A DNA stretch of 64,000 nucleotides from Hydrogenophaga pseudoflava NBRC 102511 (GTDB lineage: Bacteria > Pseudomonadota > Gammaproteobacteria > Burkholderiales > Burkholderiaceae_C), in the NCBI RefSeq assembly GCF_001592285.1, contig NZ_BCWQ01000002.1:186001-250000 (forward strand), in the 5' to 3' direction. The first letter of the stretch is position 1. Each line of letters begins with the position of its first letter. The notes under the pieces are model-generated. The model was not told the origin of the DNA and did no database searches. It saw only the letters and a list, made by a program, of their open reading frames with translations. Shown in pieces: positions 59,811-64,000 of the stretch. The translations under genes and the position numbers were made by a program.

Positions 59811-59847
59811 GAAACCCCGCTCGGGTCTGAGGCCTGAGCGGGGTTTC
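59811..59847. terminator. Bidirectional terminator between fnr and the cco gene cluster
   Basis: Stem GAAACCCCGCTC / GAGCGGGGTTTC with a 13-base loop, pyrimidine-rich on both exits (TCTTTG to the right; TTTCGTTC to the left). It separates fnr from the convergent end of the cco operon. Confidence 0.85.
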
Positions 59848-59868
59848 TCTTTGTGTGCAAGCCGAGGG

Positions 59869-60162
59869 TCAGCCGCACCCGCCATTGCGGGCGCAGTCCC
59901 GGGGGCGCTCCGCTTCGGGAACCGGGCAGCGGTTGACTTCGAACGGAGACATGGACAGCAGGGTGGTCAGCGCGCTCGATGCCATGGTGACACCCCAGAA
60001 CACAAAGAACGCCAGTGTGTAGATGGCTTGGCGAGACAACTCCAGGGGGCTACCGAACCAATGGAGATCACCAGGGTCGACCATGGCGAAAACAACCATC
60101 TCAAGCACAGCAGCCACCAGAAAGGCAGGCCAGGCTATCCACATCCAACGCTGAGCATTCAT
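59869..60162 (-). CDS. Small membrane protein at the end of the cco operon, unknown function
   Basis: A 97-residue protein with two hydrophobic helices (about 7-28 and 46-68) and a C-terminal tail with three cysteines (NRCPVPEAERPRDCARNGGCG). It has no recognised family. It follows the FixH-like gene by 48 bp on the same strand, and is the last gene before the terminator, so it is probably cotranscribed with the oxidase genes. The Cys-rich tail could bind metal or form disulfides; this is speculative. Confidence 0.65.
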   Translation of the reverse strand: MNAQRWMWIAWPAFLVAAVLEMVVFAMVDPGDLHWFGSPLELSRQAIYTLAFFVFWGVTMASSALTTLLSMSPFEVNRCPVPEAERPRDCARNGGCG

Positions 60163-60210
60163 GATGCGTCTCCTTCACTCCTGTGTGGTCACATCCGGTG
60201 GTGTGGCGTC

Positions 60211-60510
60211 CTACTTGGAGGGTGCCGCCGGGACGACGGGAGAGGCGGCGTGATTGCGGGCCTGATGGGCCGGCTGCAACTTGGCCATCGCATCGACCTT
60301 GGCCTGCCCTTCCAGCCGCTGAGCCGCCGCAAGATCCCTTTCGTAGTCAGACTTGTTGAGCACAGGGTCCGGATTCTTCACCGCGATGACCACGGTGACC
60401 AAGCCGGCAACGATCACCAGCAAAGGACCTCCCACCACCATCCACATGTGTGGGACTTTCCACCAAGGCGTGCTTGGCGCGCGGTCGACTGGACGAGGTA
60501 TTGCTGACAT
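60211..60510 (-). CDS. ccoH: FixH/CcoH-like membrane protein (short)
   Basis: A 99-residue protein with one membrane helix (about 22-45, in HMWMVVGGPLLVIVAGLVTV) followed by NPDPVLNKSDYERDLAAAQR, which resembles the first part of FixH/CcoH, an assembly factor for cbb3 oxidase. The rest of the usual FixH periplasmic domain is missing; it ends in an Ala/Pro tail. I chose ATG 60508-60510 (MSAIPRPVD), with an upstream ATG 12 bases earlier also possible. It follows ccoG by 30 bp. Confidence 0.72.
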   Translation of the reverse strand: MSAIPRPVDRAPSTPWWKVPHMWMVVGGPLLVIVAGLVTVVIAVKNPDPVLNKSDYERDLAAAQRLEGQAKVDAMAKLQPAHQARNHAASPVVPAAPSK

Positions 60511-60540
60511 GACTTGTTCCATAAGGCGTGTAATTTCAGT

Positions 60541-62013
60541 TTAGCGCGGAACGATGAAGACCGCCTTCTCCACCACCTCGGACGCATCCGCGGCGGTGGA
60601 CCGGACGGTGAACCGTATCGGGTGCGATCCGGCGGGTGCGGCGTTTGGCGGGATCTGCACCCGCACGGCGGCGGAACGCACTTCCGTGGAAAGCACGTCC
60701 ACCTCGTTTTCCGACGCGATCATCACGCCCTCCAGCCCCTCGACGCTGATCTGGTAGCGCTGAGGCGACTCGGTCGCGTTCATGATCTGCAGGCGGAACA
60801 CGTTTTCGATACGCCCCTGCTCCACCATGCGCGCCAGCGCGCCACGGTCGCGAATCACGTCGACCTTGAGCGGCGTGCGCAGGAAGAGGCTGACAAACAC
60901 AGCCAGGGTGATGACCGCCAGAATGCTGGTGTAGACGAGCACCCTGGGACGGAAGGCGTGACGGACCATCTGCTCACGGGTCCAGCCCTTGGCCATGCCG
61001 TTCTGCGTCGAATACTTGACCAGCCCCCGCGGATAGCCCACCTTGTCCATCACCTCATCACAGACATCGATGCAGGCACCACAGCCAATGCATTCGTACT
61101 GCAGTCCGTTGCGGATGTCGATGCCCGTCGGACAGACCTGCACGCAGAGCGTGCAGTCGACGCAAGCCCCAAGGCCCAGGGTCTTGGGGTCGGCTTTCTT
61201 CGAACGTGCTCCGCGCGGCTCTCCACGCGCCTTGTCGTAGGTCACGATCATCGTGTCCTTGTCGAACATGGCGCTCTGGAAGCGGGCGTAGGGACACATG
61301 TACTTGCAGACCTGCTCGCGCATGAAGCCCGCGTTGCCGTAGGTCGCGAAGCCGTAGAAGAAGATCCAGAAGGTCTGCCAAGGCCCCAGTGAAGCGGCCA
61401 GGCTCAGACTCGCCAGTTCCCGGATGGGTGTGAAGTAGCCAACGAACGTGAAGCCGGTCCAGAGGGCGAACAGGACCCACAGGGCGTGTTTGAGCGAACG
61501 CTTGCCGAACTTGCGGGCGTCCAGGCTCGATTCGTCCAGCCGGATCCGCGCCGACCGGTCCCCCTCCACCTTCTTCTCGATCCACAGAAAGATCTCGGTG
61601 TAGACGGTCTGGGGGCAGGCATAGCCGCACCAGAGGCGACCGGCGACCGCAGTGAACAGGAACAGCGCCAGCGCGGAGATGACCAGCAGTCCTGTCAGGT
61701 AGATGAAGTCCTGCGGGTAAAGGACCAGACCAAAAATATAGAAGCGGCGCGCTTCGAGATCGAAGAGCACCGCTTGGCGGGCGTTCCACTCCAGCCAGGG
61801 CAATCCGTAAAAGATGATCTGGGTGAACCAGACCAGCGCCCAGCGCCACTTTGAGAACAACCCGGACACCGAACGGGGATGGATCTTCTTTCGCGAGGCG
61901 TAGAGGGAAACCATCACCTCATCGTCCTCCGGGACACCTTTCGGCGTCTCGGGAACGATGGGAATCACGGGAGGCTTAACGGTGCTTGTGGCGTCTGGCG
62001 CTGGAGAACTCAC
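60541..62013 (-). CDS. ccoG: cbb3 oxidase accessory protein CcoG (FixG/RdxA)
   Basis: A 490-residue membrane-bound ferredoxin-like protein, thought to reduce copper for cbb3 oxidase assembly. About five membrane helices are seen (first about 66-86). A CGYACPQTVYTEIF motif lies near 158, and two [4Fe-4S] motifs (CVDCTLCVQVCP and CIGCGACIDVCD) at about 275-325. The C-terminal Ig-like periplasmic domain (about 375-490) completes the family architecture. It follows ccoP by about 40 bp. Confidence 0.94.
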   Translation of the reverse strand: MSSPAPDATSTVKPPVIPIVPETPKGVPEDDEVMVSLYASRKKIHPRSVSGLFSKWRWALVWFTQIIFYGLPWLEWNARQAVLFDLEARRFYIFGLVLYPQDFIYLTGLLVISALALFLFTAVAGRLWCGYACPQTVYTEIFLWIEKKVEGDRSARIRLDESSLDARKFGKRSLKHALWVLFALWTGFTFVGYFTPIRELASLSLAASLGPWQTFWIFFYGFATYGNAGFMREQVCKYMCPYARFQSAMFDKDTMIVTYDKARGEPRGARSKKADPKTLGLGACVDCTLCVQVCPTGIDIRNGLQYECIGCGACIDVCDEVMDKVGYPRGLVKYSTQNGMAKGWTREQMVRHAFRPRVLVYTSILAVITLAVFVSLFLRTPLKVDVIRDRGALARMVEQGRIENVFRLQIMNATESPQRYQISVEGLEGVMIASENEVDVLSTEVRSAAVRVQIPPNAAPAGSHPIRFTVRSTAADASEVVEKAVFIVPR

Positions 62014-62052
62014 GGATGACCCGGCGGGAGAGAAGTAACTGGCTTCAGTCCA

Positions 62053-62967
62053 TCACTGCTTGGAGGCAGGCTTGTTGGACAAACCCCAGACATAGGAAGC
62101 CAGCACGTTGATCTGAGCTTCGTTCAGCAGCGCGGCCTGCGGCGGCATGTGGTTGTTGAAACCATTGTTGACGGCACGAATGATCGCCTCTTCGCCCCAG
62201 CCATGCAGCCAGACGCCGTCGGTCAGGTTGGGCGCACCCACCGCTGCCATGCCTTTGCCCTCGGGGCCGTGGCACGCCGCGCAAGCTGCGAACTTGGCCT
62301 TGCCCTGCGAAGCACGAACCGAATCGCTCGGACTGCCGGAGAGGCTGAGCACGTAGTGGGCCACGTCCTTGACGTCTTCAGGACCACCCACAGCCGCAGC
62401 CATCGGGGGCATGACGCCGGTACGACCCTGTGCAATCGTGGTCTTGATGTAGGCGTGATCGGAACCACCCAGCCAGTCGCCATCGGCAAGGTTGGGGAAG
62501 GACTTGGCGCCGCGGGCGTCGGAACCATGGCACTGGGCGCAGTAGTTCATGAACAGGCGCTCGCCAATAGCCATCGCCTGGGCGTCGGCCGCGATCTCCT
62601 CCGGCTTCATGCCGTTGTACTTCGCATAGATCGGGGCAATGGCGTCCTCGACCTTTTTCACCTCTGCGGCGTGCTGCCCCTGGGACGACCAGCCCAGGGC
62701 ACCCTGGAACTTGCCAAACATCGGGTAAAGGGCGCCGTACACGAGGGCAAAGACCACGGTGATGATGAACAGGTACACCCACCATTTGGGAAGGGGGTTG
62801 TTCATCTCACGCAGGTCACCGTCCCATACGTGTCCCGTGGTGTTGTCGGCGTGGGTGGCAGCCTTGGTCGTGCCGCTGATGTACAGCAGCACCGCGCAGG
62901 CGATGATGCTGACGAGCGTGATACCGGCCACGTAGAGGTGCCAGAAGTCGCTGATGAAGTCACTCAT
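62053..62967 (-). CDS. ccoP: cbb3-type cytochrome c oxidase subunit III (dihaem cytochrome c)
   Basis: A 304-residue subunit that passes electrons from cytochrome c to CcoO/CcoN. Two membrane helices (about 12-32 and 62-82; most proteobacterial CcoP have one, some have two) are followed by two cytochrome c domains with CAQCH (143-147) and CAACH (229-233); axial Met residues lie in GVMPPMA and NHMPPQA. It follows ccoQ by 30 bp. Confidence 0.95.
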   Translation of the reverse strand: MSDFISDFWHLYVAGITLVSIIACAVLLYISGTTKAATHADNTTGHVWDGDLREMNNPLPKWWVYLFIITVVFALVYGALYPMFGKFQGALGWSSQGQHAAEVKKVEDAIAPIYAKYNGMKPEEIAADAQAMAIGERLFMNYCAQCHGSDARGAKSFPNLADGDWLGGSDHAYIKTTIAQGRTGVMPPMAAAVGGPEDVKDVAHYVLSLSGSPSDSVRASQGKAKFAACAACHGPEGKGMAAVGAPNLTDGVWLHGWGEEAIIRAVNNGFNNHMPPQAALLNEAQINVLASYVWGLSNKPASKQ

Positions 62968-62997
62968 GATGTTTTCTCGTGTTCGTTCCGCAATCGC

Positions 62998-63135
62998 TCA
63001 GTCGTCCTGGAAAGGCAGCTGGGCCGCCTCCTCGAAATCGCGCTGATTGCGTTTGGACCAGGCCCAGACCAGGATGCCGACAAAGGTCAGCAGGCTGATC
63101 GTCGTGACGATGCTGCGAAGATCGTTGATGTCCAT
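62998..63135 (-). CDS. ccoQ: cbb3-type cytochrome oxidase subunit CcoQ
   Basis: A 45-residue protein (MDINDLRSIVTTISLLTFVG...), with one membrane helix (about 8-27) followed by WAWSKRNQRDFEEAAQLPF, the standard CcoQ tail. It stabilises the core complex. It lies 11 bp after ccoO and 30 bp before ccoP, exactly where ccoQ belongs. Confidence 0.92.
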   Translation of the reverse strand: MDINDLRSIVTTISLLTFVGILVWAWSKRNQRDFEEAAQLPFQDD

Positions 63136-63146
63136 GGTCTCGCCCC

Positions 63147-63842
63147 TTATTGGGTCTTGCCGTCGGCCGCCGGTGCTGCAGCCTCAGCCGCAGGAGCAGC
63201 GGCTGCAGGCGCGAGCTTGGCGGCACTGCGTGCGGTACCCAGCACCTGCAGGTAGGCGATCACGGCATCCTGCTCGGTCTTGCCCTTGACCTCTTCCACG
63301 GACTTGGCGATTTCTTCGTTGCTGTACGGCGCACCCAGGGTGCGCAGGGCCTTCATGCGGGCAGGAATGCCATCGGCGTCGACCGTCTTTTCGGCCAGCC
63401 AGGGGTATGCAGGCATGTTGGACTCGGGGACCACGTCGCGTGGGTTGTTCAGGTGGGCACGGTGCCACTCGTCGCTGTAGCGGCCACCGACGCGGTGCAG
63501 GTCCGGACCGGTGCGCTTCGAACCCCACTGGAAGGGGTGGTCGTACACGTATTCGCCGGCCACCGAGTAGGGGCCGTAACGCAGCGTCTCGGCCTGGAAG
63601 GGACGGATCATCTGCGAATGGCAGTTGTAGCAACCTTCCTTGACGTAGACATCGCGACCGGCCACCTGCAGCGCGGTGTAAGGCTTGAGACCTTCGATCG
63701 GCTGGGTGGTGGACTTCTGGAAGAACAGCGGCACGATTTCCACCAGACCGCCGACAGCCACCACGAGGGTGATCAGGACGATCATCAGGAAGTTGCTGGT
63801 CTCGATCCGAGCGTGTCCGCTCAGGTGTTCATTGCTGGCCAT
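63147..63842 (-). CDS. ccoO: cbb3-type cytochrome c oxidase subunit II (monohaem cytochrome c)
   Basis: A 231-residue subunit with an N-terminal membrane anchor (about 17-40) and a periplasmic cytochrome c domain. The haem motif is CYNCH (71-75) followed by [15 protein letters not shown], and the axial Met is in [10 protein letters not shown]. The C-terminal tail is Ala-rich. It lies 13 bp downstream of ccoN. Confidence 0.95.
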   Translation of the reverse strand: MASNEHLSGHARIETSNFLMIVLITLVVAVGGLVEIVPLFFQKSTTQPIEGLKPYTALQVAGRDVYVKEGCYNCHSQMIRPFQAETLRYGPYSVAGEYVYDHPFQWGSKRTGPDLHRVGGRYSDEWHRAHLNNPRDVVPESNMPAYPWLAEKTVDADGIPARMKALRTLGAPYSNEEIAKSVEEVKGKTEQDAVIAYLQVLGTARSAAKLAPAAAAPAAEAAAPAADGKTQ

Positions 63843-63855
63843 GTTGTTCTTCTCC

Positions 63856-64000
63856 TCAGGCGTGGGCAGGGTTGACGGCCATGACCGGGGCGTTGTGGGC
63901 CTTGCCCTGCAGCGCAGTCATGATCACGTTCCAGAGCATCACGATCATGCCGGTCAGGTACAGCACACCACCGACCAGGCGGATCACATAGAACGGGAAG
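63856..64000 (-). CDS. ccoN: cbb3-type cytochrome c oxidase subunit I, C-terminal end
   Basis: Only the last 47 codons are in the window; the gene continues past the right edge. The visible peptide [20 protein letters not shown] (and on to [14 protein letters not shown]) is the final membrane helix and tail of CcoN, the haem-copper catalytic subunit. It leads ccoN-O-Q-P-G-H on the minus strand. The promoter and any FNR box for it lie outside the window. Confidence 0.93.
   Translation of the reverse strand, partial: FPFYVIRLVGGVLYLTGMIVMLWNVIMTALQGKAHNAPVMAVNPAHA

Overview
The window reads as a contiguous piece of a GC-rich chromosome from a betaproteobacterium of the order Burkholderiales, most likely family Comamonadaceae (Hydrogenophaga-like). 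This is inferred from protein character and gene order: isc operon followed by fdx and dnaQ; thrS-infC-rpmI-rplT-pheS-pheT-ihfA-merR-tRNA-Pro; phaC-phaA-phaB; ccoNOQPG-hemN-fnr. The genus cannot be fixed without a database search. No insertion sequence, phage, CRISPR array, rRNA or obvious genomic island is visible. Coding density is high and nearly all genes have a recognisable family.

Layout. 1-7.7 kb: the end of pyrD, an FAD oxidoreductase, tRNA-Val(CAC), dnaQ, and the complete iron-sulfur cluster operon iscR-iscS-iscU-iscA-hscB-hscA-fdx on the minus strand, with an IscR-type operator upstream of iscR. 7.7-19.2 kb: a NarL-type two-component pair, uvrB, an aromatic/aspartate aminotransferase, an intracellular PHB depolymerase, an RnfB-like ferredoxin, a chemoreceptor with an extra C-terminal Cache domain, and a cupin. 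19.2-26.7 kb: a propionyl-CoA/methylmalonyl-CoA operon (mutase, MeaB, PccB, PccA, VOC protein) facing a divergent GntR/FCD regulator. 27-31 kb: a DyP peroxidase, an SQR-like flavoprotein behind a CstR-type operator, an FKBP isomerase and dusA. 31.3-35.2 kb: the PHB synthesis genes phaC-phaA-phaB. 35.3-39.4 kb: a small membrane protein overlapping pgeF, maiA, and a tightly coupled pair of a PRPP-synthase homologue and an AMP/thymidine-phosphorylase homologue.

39.5-44.6 kb is the most accessory-looking part. It is a plus-strand run encoding a phthalate-type Rieske oxygenase, a glutamine-synthetase-like ligase (4-nt overlap), a [2Fe-2S] ferredoxin, a fumarylacetoacetate-hydrolase-family enzyme and a Tat-exported TRAP solute-binding protein. 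I read it as a catabolic module for an unknown substrate that may be gamma-glutamylated. 44.7-53.4 kb returns to core translation genes, where infC appears to start with AUA. 53.6-58.9 kb holds a DUF4189 lipoprotein, isocitrate lyase behind two matched operators, a DMT transporter, a SafE-type membrane protein and hemN. 58.9-64 kb holds a perfect FNR box, fnr, and the cbb3 oxidase genes ccoG, ccoP, ccoQ, ccoO and the end of ccoN.

Taken together the genes describe a respiratory heterotroph that stores PHB, assimilates propionate and C2 units, and switches to a high-affinity cbb3 oxidase and oxygen-independent haem synthesis under FNR control at low oxygen. All functions are inferred from sequence motifs and family knowledge. 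No search was run.
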